Assembly (NCBI GenBank): GCA_963732795.1
Contig: CAVTAV010000005.1
Span: forward strand, 1-64,000
Length of the DNA: 64,000 nt
Source of the DNA: CAVTAV01 sp963732795
Lineage (GTDB): Bacteria; Pseudomonadota; Alphaproteobacteria; CAVTAV01
Reading direction: 5' to 3'
Shown: positions 53,092 through 62,384 of the stretch, piece by piece
Layout: every line of letters begins with the position of its first letter
How positions within the stretch are numbered: position 1 is the first letter of the stretch
The notes under the pieces: generated by a model
What the model saw: the letters and a program-made list of their open reading frames with translations, nothing else
Databases searched by the model: none
What the model was told of the DNA's origin: nothing
Position numbers and translations under genes: made by a program

Positions 53092-54007
53092 AAGTCGTAC
53101 ACCGCCGTCAGATGGGTGACGTAATCGTCCTTCTTCAGCCCCAAAGGCGGGTTCGTCTCGCGCTGCCAGTTGAACGACAGCCTCGCCGATAGCGCGCCGA
53201 TCAGTTTCGAGGTGATGGCGGTGGTGGACTGCAAGGTCTTGTTGCCGCTGTCCATCAGCGCCGAGGCGTCCTCGGTGAATTCGAGGCCGTCGTGGATGGT
53301 CCATCTGTAGGCGGCGCTGGCGCGCGCGGCGAGCTTGTTGTCCGACGGGCCGGTGATGTAGTGCGTCTGGCGCAGCGACGGGCCGGCTTCGAGATCGAGC
53401 TGCATGTTGGGCATCTCGATCGCGGCGTAACCGAAACCGATGGATTCGGTGAAGCGCCGCGTATAGCCGGCGAATTTGTCGCGCTCCCAACGCACGCTGC
53501 CATAGCTGTAGAACCGGCCGTCGAACTTGTAGTCGAGCGCATAGCCGGCGTTGAATTTCTCCCGGGTGGTCGCCCCGTCCGAACGGGCATAATCGGCATT
53601 CGCCGTCACCTTGTGGCGGAAGCGCAGGCTTTCCTTCTTGAGCTTCAGGCCGAGCGTGCCGGTGGTCTCGTGGGTATTGCCGCGCGACATGCCGAACCCG
53701 AACTCGCCCTCGCCGTCCCAGCCGTCGAAATAGCCCTGCGAGCGGAGCCTCGCCTCGCGCTTGGCGGCGAGCCTGGACTGAGCGTCGGCGAGCGCGCCCT
53801 TGGCCAGGGCGTCGATCTCGTCCGCGTCGTCCGGATTGGTCGCCTTCGCCGCCTTGACCACGGCGTTGAGCTCGGCCTCGTCGCCCGATTTGGCGGCCTC
53901 CAGGATCATCGCCTTGACCGGTGCCGACACCTCGGCCAAGGCCGCCCGGGGCAACGCGGCAAGCCCGAGCAACAGGATGGCGGGCGCCGTCGGAGTGTGG
54001 AGTTCAT
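53088..54007 (-). CDS. DUF481 family outer-membrane protein
   Basis: This is a YdiY-like predicted outer-membrane beta-barrel of about 306 residues. A signal peptide (ILLLGLAALPRAALA) is followed by a helical segment with ALADAQSRLAAKREARL, then the barrel repeats GEGEFGFGMSRGNTHETTGT, LKKESLRFRHKVTANADYAR and AGYALDYKFDGRFYSYGSVR. The C terminus VTHLTAVYDF ends in the Phe expected for outer-membrane insertion. ATG 54007 has a GAGGA ribosome site but lies in another frame, so one indel sits within the signal peptide. It overlaps the convergent alpha-E gene by 4 bases. Confidence 0.85.
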
Positions 54008-54396
54008 GGGTATTCCTCGCGTAATCGTCGATAATTGAGTACGGCGCGCCGGACGGCACGCTCCCTAGAACAGGTTGATAAGCTTAATAGTTCCCGAGCT
54101 TTTTGCCACCAGAGTAGTTCGTATTCGCTCGGAGCCGGCTCGGCGATCACCCCCATCCAAACCTTCCCCCATCGAGGGGGAAGGCTTGTCGACGAAGCGC
54201 CCCACCTGGCCTCCCCGTTGATGGGGGAGGCCAGGTGGGGGTGATGCCCGAACCGCTTCGGCCTAAACAAAAAAACGCCTTGGGGCCGTGTTGCGGCCTC
54301 GCCTTCATCGGGTTACTCTCCCCCCACCGGCCGAGGGGGTCTCCGCGGTGTGACCTGCCACCAATCCACGACAATCAAACAAGCTCCGGTGACGCG
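54008..54396. other. Intergenic region with long inverted repeat
   Basis: The 389 bases between the divergent DUF481 and diheme cytochrome genes hold the large inverted repeat at 54146-54246 and otherwise only short frames without gene-like features. A weak run (CTTAATAG, 54083) may hold a promoter element for DUF481. Confidence 0.5.
54146..54246. repeat. Long inverted repeat, MITE-like, second copy type
   Basis: The outer arms GATCACCCCCAT and TGGGGGTGATG pair, as do inner stems CCTTCCCCCATC/GAGGGGGAAGG and CCTGGCCTCCCC/GGGGGAGGCCAGG. The total is about 100 bases, the same size and architecture as the element at 48004-48102, with a different sequence family (ACCTGGCCTCCCC...). Such paired-hairpin units are non-coding dispersed repeats in alphaproteobacteria. 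Confidence 0.65.
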
Positions 54397-55146
54397 ATGC
54401 CCTTACGAACCACGGCCCTGATCGGCGCGGCGATCCTGCTCGCGGCGGCGCTCCCCCGTTTCGCTTCCGCCCAGGAAGCGCTGCCCGACGCCTACAAGAC
54501 CTATATCTACGGCCAACCCAAAAATCCGGGCGAGGACTGGATCCTGGCCTATGGCGGAAGGCTCTACGATCTCTGGTGGGCGCCGCTCGAGAAGAAGCCG
54601 CCCGAGACGACCCAACCGTCCTATCCCAAGACCGGCCCGCTCAAGGGCGCCCTGACTTGGCGCTGCGTAAGCTGCCACGGCTGGGATTATCGCGGCGATC
54701 CGGCGCTCGGGACTCCGGGCCTGTTGGGCATGGCCGGCCGCGACCCGGCGGATATCGCCAAGATCGTCCGCAACAGCACCCACCGCTACACGCCCGACAT
54801 GATCCCCGACACGGCGCTCCAACGCCTCGCGACCTTCGTCAGCAAAGGCCTCTACGACATGCGCACCCTGATCGACGAGGAGGGCCGCGCAAAGGGCGAC
54901 CCCGCCCACGGCCGCGACATCTACCAGAACCTCTGTGCCGCCTGTCACGACTATGACGGCAAGGCCTGGATCGACACCGACCAGGGCCGCTACAACTCCC
55001 TCGCCGCCGTCGCCGCCCACGCCCCCAAGGAAGCCCTCCACAAAATGCTCAACGGCCAGCCAAGCGCGGACATGCCCGCGCTAAGGGCGCTGGGGCCGGA
55101 ATACGCGGCGGATATTCTCGCTTATGCGCAGACGTTGGACGACTAA
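54397..55146 (+). CDS. Diheme c-type cytochrome, exported
   Basis: This is a 249-residue periplasmic protein. The signal peptide core is LIGAAILLAAALPRFASA. Two heme motifs are present, CVSCH (in WRCVSCHGWDYRGDPALG) and CAACH (in NLCAACHDYDGKAWIDT), each in its own cytochrome domain, with Met residues in the following segments as likely ligands (MIPD, DMPAL). It also has an N-terminal Trp-rich region (GGRLYDLWWAPLEKKPP). The electron donor and acceptor are not evident from neighbours. Confidence 0.9.
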   Translation: MPLRTTALIGAAILLAAALPRFASAQEALPDAYKTYIYGQPKNPGEDWILAYGGRLYDLWWAPLEKKPPETTQPSYPKTGPLKGALTWRCVSCHGWDYRGDPALGTPGLLGMAGRDPADIAKIVRNSTHRYTPDMIPDTALQRLATFVSKGLYDMRTLIDEEGRAKGDPAHGRDIYQNLCAACHDYDGKAWIDTDQGRYNSLAAVAAHAPKEALHKMLNGQPSADMPALRALGPEYAADILAYAQTLDD

Positions 55147-55329
55147 TTGGACCTGAGCTGAGTTTCCTCAACGCTGCGTACGTCTCAGTCGTCGCGACAT
55201 TTGAAGTGCTTATTCGCATTCAGGACTGGACGCACAGAGGGGCTCTGACCCCAACTCTTTGACGCCACCTGATGTCCAAAGAGCGAAATATATGGTTGCG
55301 CGAATTGTTCTATGCTGCGAATAGTGGTT

Positions 55330-55342
55330 GTGTTCATAACAC
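55330..55342. promoter_or_regulatory. Short dyad upstream of the ParA-like gene
   Basis: GTGTT and AACAC flank CAT, giving a 13-base dyad that ends 18 bases before the ATG at 55361. Its place close to the start suggests an operator, possibly autoregulatory as with many ParA-like proteins, but arms of five bases may arise by chance. Confidence 0.3.
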
Positions 55343-55360
55343 TGATTAGTGGGGGAACAT

Positions 55361-56230
55361 ATGGGTGTAGTAGTCACAGTCATGAACATGAAAGGTGGTG
55401 TCGGGAAAACAACGGTGGCTATGCATATTGCAGGTGCTGCCGCGAGATTGTTCTTGGGAGGCAAGTCTCCACGAAAAGTCTTGGCGATCGACTATGACCC
55501 CCAATTCAATCTATCTCAGGCGTTCTTGCTTCCGAACAAGTACTTCCAGCTAGAGAAAGAACGTAAGACGACGCTATCTATTCTGTTGGACGATGACTCC
55601 GACTTGAATCCATTCGAAATACAAGTCCCCGGTAATCACAATCCGCCTGAAGTCGAAGATATTGTCACTCAAATTTATAGTCGGGCTGACGGCAGTGGAT
55701 TAGATCTAGTGCCATCAACACTAAATTTAATGTATGTTGCCCTTGGACAGACAAATTCTCAGGTCAAACCGATAGAAGAAAGATTTGCTAAGTTTATCGC
55801 AAAAGGCCGTGATATCTATGATTTGATAGTAATCGATTGCCATCCTGCTGGCTCTCTTTTTACAAAGACTTCCTTGCGGAACTCCGATCACGTCTTGATC
55901 CCCGTTATTCCTCAGCGCTATTCGGTCTATGGCGTGGGTTTGATGATGGAATTCCTTCGGTCGGGAAGCACAGGAGCGGCCGGCCCACAGGCGCACATCT
56001 TATTCAATGCGACACCCCGTGTCGGAGTATCAGTCGAAGAGGCGCAGATTCGAGCGTCTGCAAAATTTGGTGACAGGTGTATGCATAATACGCTCAAGCG
56101 ATATAAGGTATTCTCAGAGCCTGAGGCTGGTAAAGGCTTCGTGTGGGCAAGCGGAAAGCCTTGGAGCACAGAAGCGTTTCGCAACCTGACACAGGTTGCT
56201 CGCGAGCTCATGGCTCGCATAGGAGCATAG
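55361..56230 (+). CDS. ParA-family deviant-Walker ATPase
   Basis: This is a 289-residue P-loop ATPase of the ParA/MinD/Soj group. It has the deviant Walker A MKGGVGKTTVA with signature Lys, Walker A' LAIDYDPQFNLSQAF and Walker B LIVIDCHPAGSLFT. ADHVLIPVIPQRYSVYGV-like text (here SDHVLIPVIPQRYSVYGVGL) is typical of ParA. There is no N-terminal helix-turn-helix. The start at 55361 follows GGGGGAA. Codon use is AT-richer than in all surrounding genes, and no ParB or replicon gene accompanies it, so plasmid partition is unlikely. It heads a three-gene set with small gaps. Confidence 0.9.
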   Translation: MGVVVTVMNMKGGVGKTTVAMHIAGAAARLFLGGKSPRKVLAIDYDPQFNLSQAFLLPNKYFQLEKERKTTLSILLDDDSDLNPFEIQVPGNHNPPEVEDIVTQIYSRADGSGLDLVPSTLNLMYVALGQTNSQVKPIEERFAKFIAKGRDIYDLIVIDCHPAGSLFTKTSLRNSDHVLIPVIPQRYSVYGVGLMMEFLRSGSTGAAGPQAHILFNATPRVGVSVEEAQIRASAKFGDRCMHNTLKRYKVFSEPEAGKGFVWASGKPWSTEAFRNLTQVARELMARIGA

Positions 56231-56235
56231 TAACC

Positions 56236-56688
56236 ATGCGGCCCAAGACCCAACAGCGCGCACTCAGAGTGATACTTGCATCTCTGATGGGGTCGGACCT
56301 ATCAGTTAGCGAGTTAAGGGAGTTGGCAAACGGGCTTCCTGATCCAGAGTTTGCGGAGAGATTGTCCGACCTCCTAGAAATGGCTTTACTTCACATAAGT
56401 TACAAGGAATCCAAAGAGGTGTCTGCTGGCCACCTTGAAGAAGATTATGATTTAATACTTGAAGCCGTTCAAAGACGAAGGTTGGCGAAAAGAGACCTCA
56501 TTAGCATTTTGAGGGACGTCTCAATGTCAAGTTTGCCTAGTTCGGTTTTGGACCAAAACAATACTACGCGTCAAATTTTAGAACGTTTCTTATTTGGGGC
56601 GACGCCCATGGAGATCATGCGGCTCAAAAATGTTCTGCATGTCGAGGGAGTTAGAGATAGGTATTTGAAGGGCATCGTTGAGAGATGA
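56236..56688 (+). CDS. Unrecognised helical protein, middle gene of ParA island
   Basis: This is a 150-residue soluble protein, predicted almost all helical (LSVSELRELANGLPDPEFAE, YDLILEAVQRRRLAKRDLIS, TRQILERFLFGATPMEIMRL). It has no signal or membrane segment and no known motif that I can identify. The gap to the ParA gene is 5 bases and to the next gene 12. The composition is acidic/leucine-rich, with low GC like the flanking two genes. It may be an adaptor or ParB-like partner, but there is no direct evidence. Confidence 0.75.
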   Translation: MRPKTQQRALRVILASLMGSDLSVSELRELANGLPDPEFAERLSDLLEMALLHISYKESKEVSAGHLEEDYDLILEAVQRRRLAKRDLISILRDVSMSSLPSSVLDQNNTTRQILERFLFGATPMEIMRLKNVLHVEGVRDRYLKGIVER

Positions 56689-56700
56689 TCAAACTAGTCG

Positions 56701-57408
56701 ATGGCCGTCGATAAGTTAAAAGTGGCGCTTCAAGCTGTTGACTGGAACGCGAATGTTATCTCGTTCTTGAACGATGACGCTGTCACAGCAGCGGTTGCAA
56801 AGGCGAGTCTTCGTACTGCCATATGGTCCAAACAGTTTGAGACAGTGGATAAGGGCAATCCCGCTCTGTGTTTCGTCAGAGAGATGCAAATCGCCAGTCA
56901 GAACGTTATCATCCTTATGGGGTTATCTCTGTATAAGCCGGCCGCATCTTCAATGAGATCGATGTTTGAAACGGCACTCTATTTCACTTATTTCCGCACA
57001 CATCTAACAGAACTGGAGACGTTGGTTCGCGATCCCAGCTATTTCGTAGATAAGAAGGAACTTGTCGAGTTTCACAAGAAGCACACTCCAGACTTCTCCC
57101 TAACTCAGACCAAACTTGGTTTGGTAACGAGACTGGACGACTGGTACTCGAAGGTGTCGTCGGTAGTGCATGGGCAGTTTCCAGGAGCGTGGGCTGCGCA
57201 CAAGTCGATAAAGGAGATCGCACCGAACGCGCAGATCAAAGACGAAGCGGTTGCGACCTATTTGGCGGGCGAAGACATTGTCCATCGTCTGTTCCTTTGT
57301 TCCGTTGGCCGATCTTTGTGGGATCATTTTGCCAATTCCGCGAAACGAAGTTTGCTGTCTGGTTTGCCCGGTGATGCAAGAGCCATCCTCGGACTAGATT
57401 CCGCCTAG
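56701..57408 (+). CDS. DUF5677-like protein, end of ParA island
   Basis: This is a 235-residue soluble protein. The central REMQIASQNVIILMGLSLYK, SSMRSMFETALYFTYFRTHL and SSVVHGQFPGAWAAHKSI resemble the DUF5677 family, whose alpha-helical fold has been related to HEPN-like proteins. The E-x3-Y-FxxYF pattern and the later VHG fit that reading, but the assignment is by eye. There is no membrane segment. It ends 75 bases before dgt and shares the AT-richer composition of its two partners. Confidence 0.7.
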   Translation: MAVDKLKVALQAVDWNANVISFLNDDAVTAAVAKASLRTAIWSKQFETVDKGNPALCFVREMQIASQNVIILMGLSLYKPAASSMRSMFETALYFTYFRTHLTELETLVRDPSYFVDKKELVEFHKKHTPDFSLTQTKLGLVTRLDDWYSKVSSVVHGQFPGAWAAHKSIKEIAPNAQIKDEAVATYLAGEDIVHRLFLCSVGRSLWDHFANSAKRSLLSGLPGDARAILGLDSA

Positions 57409-57483
57409 GAGCGCTGGGACATCGACACCGGTACTTAGCAAATCGTTGCCCCAACCCCCAGCGCCCTGTAGGTTCCGCCGCAA

Positions 57484-58729
57484 ATGGTGGCGAAGCTCGA
57501 CACAACCGGCGACATCCAGAACCCGCTCTACCAAGCGCGGGGGCCGTCGGCGTTTGCGAGCCGGCCGGAGAATTCGCGGGGGCGGCTTTTCACGGAACCG
57601 GAAAGCTCGACCCGCACCGTGTTTCAGCGCGACCGCGACCGGATCATTCATTCGAGCGCGTTTCGGCGGCTGAAGCATAAGACGCAGGTTTTCGTCTATC
57701 ACGAGGGCGATTATTACCGGACGCGGCTTACCCATTCGATCGAGGTGGCGCAGATCGCGCGGTCGCTGTCGCGGGTGTTGGGGCTTAACGAGGACTTGGC
57801 CGAGGCGCTGGCGCTGGCGCATGATTTCGGCCATCCGCCATTCGGCCATGCCGGCGAGGACGCGCTCGCCGAGGCGATGGCGCCCTATGGCGGCTTCGAT
57901 CACAACGCCCAGTCCTTGCGGGTCGTGACCAGCCTCGAGCAGCGCTATGCCGAGTTCGACGGGCTCAATCTCACCTGGGAAACGCTCGAAGGCATCGTCA
58001 AGCATAACGGGCCGCTCATCGACGGCGGGCCGGCGCTTCGAGGATCTGCCCGAGGCCGTGCGCGTCTATAACGCGCGGCAGGATCTGGAGCTCGACACCT
58101 ATGCCAGCGCCGAGGCCCAGGTCGCGGCCTTGTCCGACGACATCGCCTATAACAATCACGATATCGACGACGGGCTGCGCGCGGAGCTGTTCTCGCTCGA
58201 CGATCTGAGGCGACGTGCCGCTCGCCGGGCCGGTGCTCAAGGAGGTCGACGACGGCCTATCCGGGGCTCGATCGACCATCGCACCGCCCATGAGATCGTC
58301 CGCCGGCTGATCAATCGCATGATCAACGACGTGATCGAGGAAACCGGCCGCCGCATCGCCGAACTGAACCCGCAATCGGCCGAGGCGGTGCGCCATCTCG
58401 GCCGCCCGCTCGCCGGCTTCACCGAGGTGATGGCGAGCCACGACAAGGCGCTGAAAGCGTTCCTCTCCGAGCACATGTATCGGCACTACCGGGTCAATCG
58501 GATGGCCAGCAAGGCGCGGCGCGTGGTCGCCGACCTGTTCGTGCTTGTATATGGCGGAGCCCGAATGCCTGCCGACCCAATGGCGGCTCGCGGCCGAGGA
58601 AGGCGAGGACAATGGAAGGCGACCGCCGCGCGCGCGCGCCTGGTGGCCGATTTCATCGCCGGCATGACCGACCGCTATGCCCTTTCCGAGCACAAGCGGC
58701 TCTTTGACCTGACGGCCATCGACGTATGA
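57484..58729 (+). CDS. dgt: dGTP triphosphohydrolase (Dgt type), frameshifted
   Basis: This is an HD-domain dNTP triphosphohydrolase of about 410 residues. The metal site reads RLTHSIEVAQIARSLSR (first His) and LALAHDFGHPPFGHAGED (the HD pair); VFQRDRDRIIHSSAFRRLKH and VYHEGDYYRTR are the N-terminal hallmarks, with ALSDDIAYNNHDIDDGLRAE the third ligand region. Indels near 58035, 58215-58240 and 58545-58560 break the frame. The stop is at 58729, overlapping argS by 4 bases. Activity: cleavage of dGTP and other dNTPs to triphosphate, controlling pools. Confidence 0.9.
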
Positions 58730-60483
58730 ACATTTTCAAGGACTTGTCGCTGAATGTCCGGCGCGCGGTGACGCTCTGGCGGGCTCTGCCCGAGGGGCTG
58801 GATTTGGGCGCCGTCACGGTCGAGCCGCCGCGCGATCCGAGCCACGGCGATGTGGCGACCAATGCCGCGCTGGTGCTGGCGAAGCCGGCCGGGCTGAAGC
58901 CGCGCGAGATCGCCGAGGCGCTGGCCAGGGCGCTCGCGGCGCATGCCGCAGGTCGAAAGCGTCGAGATCGCCGGGCCGGGCTTCATCAATATGCGGCTGG
59001 CGCGCCCGGTCTGGAACGATGTGCTGCGCGCGGTCCTCGCAGGCGGGCGAGACATTCGGGAACTCGGATCTCGGCGCAGGACGCAGCCGATCAATGTCGA
59101 ATATGTCTCGGCCAATCCCGACGGGGCCGATGCATGTCGGCCATTGCCGGGGCGCGGTGTTCGGCGATGCGCTGGCGGCGCTCCTGGAGAAGGCCGGCTA
59201 TGCGGTCACGCGGGAATATTACATCAACGACGCCGGCGCGCAGATCGACGTGCTGGCCCGCTCGGCCTATCTCCGCTACCGCGAGGCGCTGGGCGAGGTG
59301 ATCGGCGAGATCCCGGAAGGGCTCTATCCCGGCGATTATCTGGTCCCGGTCGGCAAGGCGCTCGCCGCGCGCGACGGCGACAAGTGGCTCGACAAGCCCG
59401 AAGGCGAGTGGCTGCCGGTCATCCGGTCCTTCGCGGTCGAGGCCATGATGGCGATGATCCGCGAGGATCTGGCGGCGCTCGGCATCCGCTTCGATCTCTA
59501 TTTCTCGGAGGCGACGCTCCATGCCCAGGGCGGCGCGATCGACCAGACTCTGGACGATCTCGACAAGATGGGCCTGATCTACGAAGGCGTGTTGGAGCCG
59601 CCCAAGGGCAAGCTGCCCGAAGATTGGGAGCCGCGCCCGCAGACCCTGTTCCGCGCGACCGAGTTCGGCGACGATGTCGACCGGCCGCTCAAGAAGTCCG
59701 ACGGCTCATACACCTATTTCGCCGCCGATATCGCCTATCACGCCGACAAGCTCCGGCGCGGCTTCACCAATCTGATCGACGTCTGGGGCGCCGATCACGG
59801 CGGCTATGTCAAGCGCATGACGGCGGCGGTGAAGGCGTTGTCCGGCGGCAAGGCGGCGCTCGACGTGAAGCTCTGCCAGCTCGTGCGGCTCTTTCGCAAG
59901 GGCGAGCCGGTGCGCATGTCGAAGCGGGCCGGGAGCTTCGTGACCTTGCGGGAGGTCGTCGACGAGGTCGGCAAGGACGTCGTCCGCTTCATGATGCTCA
60001 CCCGCAAGAACGACGCGCCGTTGGACTTCGATTTCGCGGAAGGTCATGGATCAATCCAAGGATAATCCGGTCTTTTACGTCCAATACGCCCATGCGCGGG
60101 TGCATTCGGTGCTCAGAAACGCCGTCGCCGAGATGCCGGATCTGGACATTTCGGCGGCCGGAGCTGGCGGCTCGGCCGATTTCGATTTGTTAACCCATGA
60201 GGACGAGATTGGCCTCGTCAAATTGATGGCGAGCTGGCCCCGGCAGGTCGAAATCGCCGCCGAGGCGCATGAACCGCATCGAATTGCGTTTTATCTGTAT
60301 GAACTTGCGTCGGCCTTTCATACGCTGTGGAATAAGGGTAAAGAAGAGCCCGCCCTGCGCTTTATCGTTGCGGAGAATCGCGACGTGACGGCTGCCCGGC
60401 TTGGGCTGATCCGGGGCGTCGCGACGGTGATTGCGTCAGGGCTGGCGATCATGGGCGTGAAGCCCGTCGAGGAGATGCGATAA
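58726..60483 (+). CDS. argS: Arginyl-tRNA synthetase, frameshifted
   Basis: This is a class I synthetase charging tRNA-Arg, of about 580 residues. It has the N-terminal Add-1 domain (PRDPSHGDVATNAALVLAKP), the HIGH-type site PTGPMHVGHCRGAVFGD, VWGADHGGYVKRMTAAVKAL, the KMSKS-equivalent PVRMSKRAGSFVTLREVVD, and the anticodon domain near the end (FYVQYAHARVHSVLRNA, AENRDVTAARLGLIRGVA). At least four indels interrupt it; one is an extra C in AATCCCGACGGG near 59120, where NPTGPMHVG would otherwise be read. An essential gene cannot be broken in a living cell, so these are best read as assembly errors. Confidence 0.95.
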
Positions 60484-61329
60484 ATGTCGAGCGAATCCGG
60501 CCCCGAAGACCGCAAAGAGCCTGAATTGGGCTCCGCGCCGTCGGAAGAAACGGAAGCGCCGGACATCGATCCGGCCGAGCAAATGGCCAGCACCGAGCCC
60601 GACCGTCTGCCGCCCTGGCTCGGAATGCCCGATGACGAGATCAAGGCCGGCCGGTTCAGCCCGGGCCTGATCGTCGGCGCGGTCGCCGCGCTGGTGATCT
60701 TCGGCGCGATCGTCTGGGTGGTCTATCACCAGGCCGGTCAGGGCGGAAACCAGCCGCCGCCGGTGATCACCGCCGACAATCAGCCGACCAAGGTCCAGCC
60801 CGAAAGCCCCGGCGGCACGGAAGTGCCCAACCAGGACAAGACGGTCTATGACCGGGTCAATCCCAATGCGCCCGAGGAGCCGGAGCGGATCCTGCCGCCC
60901 GCCGAGGAGCCCCAGGGCCTGGAGCCGCAGCAGTCCACCGAGACGCCGCCAAGCTCGACGCCGCCCGCCGCCGAGACCCAGGCTCCCAAGGAAGCCGCTC
61001 CCGCGCCGCCCCAGGAAACGGCCAAGGCCGAGCCCACGCCGCCGCCGCCCGCGCCTAAGGCGGTGCCGGCCGCCACGAGCGGCAATTATCTGATCCAACT
61101 CGGCGCGTTCGGCGACGATGCGGGCGCAAATCGGGCTTGGAAGACGCTTCAAGGCAAGTTCGGCGCGGTTCTGGGCGATCTTTCGCCCGATATCCAGACC
61201 GCGGATCTGGGCGCGAAGGGCGTATTCCACCGCTTGCGGGCCGGGCCGTTCTCGTCACGCTCGGAGGCCGACGCCGCCTGCGCCGCGCTCAAGGCCCAGA
61301 AGCAGGGTTGCCTGGTTGTCGCGCCCTAG
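60484..61329 (+). CDS. SPOR domain-containing membrane protein
   Basis: This is a 281-residue single-pass inner-membrane protein. The cytoplasmic part is acidic (residues 1-60). One helix lies at 61-80 (LIVGAVAALVIFGAIVWVV), followed by a Pro/Glu-rich periplasmic linker (about 90-195) and a C-terminal SPOR domain from SGNYLIQLGAFGDDAGANRA to AACAALKAQKQGCLVV that binds denuded glycan at division sites. It starts directly after the argS stop. The argS-SPOR-nagZ order is conserved in alphaproteobacteria. Confidence 0.9.
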   Translation: MSSESGPEDRKEPELGSAPSEETEAPDIDPAEQMASTEPDRLPPWLGMPDDEIKAGRFSPGLIVGAVAALVIFGAIVWVVYHQAGQGGNQPPPVITADNQPTKVQPESPGGTEVPNQDKTVYDRVNPNAPEEPERILPPAEEPQGLEPQQSTETPPSSTPPAAETQAPKEAAPAPPQETAKAEPTPPPPAPKAVPAATSGNYLIQLGAFGDDAGANRAWKTLQGKFGAVLGDLSPDIQTADLGAKGVFHRLRAGPFSSRSEADAACAALKAQKQGCLVVAP

Positions 61330-62381
61330 CGCTTCCGCTTCGTCGCAGAACTCGCCAAGCCAGCACGCCGCCCCGGCCGGTCATTTTCGGCTGTGCCGGC
61401 CTGACCCTTTCCGACGCCGAAAAACGCTTTTTCGAGGCGGTAAATCCCCTCGGATTCATTCTTTTCGCGCGAAATTGCGAGAATCCGGACCAAATTCGGG
61501 CGTTAATCACCGATCTTCGTGCGGCGATCGGCCGCAACAACGCCCCGATCCTGATCGATCAGGAAGGCGGACGGGTCGCCCGGCTGAAGCCGCCCCATTG
61601 GCGCGCCGCCCCGCCCGCCGCGCGGTTTGGCGCGCTTGCCACGCGCGATCTCGGCCTCGGAATCGAGGCCTGCCGCCTGAACGGACGGCTTCTGGCCGCG
61701 GATCTCCAGTCGCTCGGCATCACCGTCGATTGCGTTCCCTGTCTCGATATTCCGGCGCCGGGAAGCCACGACATCATCGGCGACCGCGCCTTCGGGGCCG
61801 ATCCCGGGCTCGTCGCGGCCTTGGGCCGGTCGCAAATCGACGGAGTCATGGCGGGGGGCGTTCTGCCGATCATCAAGCACATCCCCGGCCACGGCCGCGC
61901 CAAGGTCGACAGCCATGCCGACCTGCCGGTGGTCGATGCCGACCTCAAAACGCTCGAATCCGCCGATTTCGCGCCGTTCCGGGCGCTCCGGGACGCGCCG
62001 CTTGCGATGACCGCACATATCGTCTACACCGCCATCGACGACAGGGCGATAACGGTCTCCGCGAAGGGGATCGCCGAAGTCATCCGCGGCACAATCGGCT
62101 TCGGCGGGGTTCTGATCTCCGACGATCTCTGCATGGAGGCGCTGGGCGGAAGCCATGCCGAGCGGGCCGAAGCCGCCCTGGGCGCGGGATGCGATCTCGT
62201 ACTGCATTGTAACGGCGTGATGGACGACATGATCGGGGTGGCCGACGTTCTGAAACCCATGGGCGACGCGGCCTCGCGGCGGGTCACGCCGGTCTTTGCG
62301 CGTGCCCTCACACCCGAGCCGATCGACGCGTCGGCGATGGCAGCGCGGGTCGACGCGCTTCTCGGCACTGTCGAGGCCTGA
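61308..62381 (+). CDS. nagZ: Beta-N-acetylhexosaminidase NagZ
   Basis: NagZ is a glycoside hydrolase family 3 enzyme that removes GlcNAc from muropeptides in recycling. It reads ILIDQEGGRVARLKPPHW, the catalytic-loop motif PIIKHIPGHGRAKVDSHADL and FGGVLISDDLCMEALGG with the nucleophile Asp in SDDL. The start is uncertain: no ATG is in frame, and the TTG at 61308 overlaps the SPOR gene by 22 bases. The family normally begins just before PRPVIFGCAGL, so an indel may have hidden the true start. The rest, about 330 residues, is uninterrupted. Confidence 0.88.
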   Translation: MPGCRALALPLRRRTRQASTPPRPVIFGCAGLTLSDAEKRFFEAVNPLGFILFARNCENPDQIRALITDLRAAIGRNNAPILIDQEGGRVARLKPPHWRAAPPAARFGALATRDLGLGIEACRLNGRLLAADLQSLGITVDCVPCLDIPAPGSHDIIGDRAFGADPGLVAALGRSQIDGVMAGGVLPIIKHIPGHGRAKVDSHADLPVVDADLKTLESADFAPFRALRDAPLAMTAHIVYTAIDDRAITVSAKGIAEVIRGTIGFGGVLISDDLCMEALGGSHAERAEAALGAGCDLVLHCNGVMDDMIGVADVLKPMGDAASRRVTPVFARALTPEPIDASAMAARVDALLGTVEA

Positions 62382-62384
62382 GCG

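Noticed and set aside
55361..56230. Plasmid or chromosome partition locus (parAB)
   Set aside because: No ParB-like gene or parS-like sites are visible next to the ATPase.
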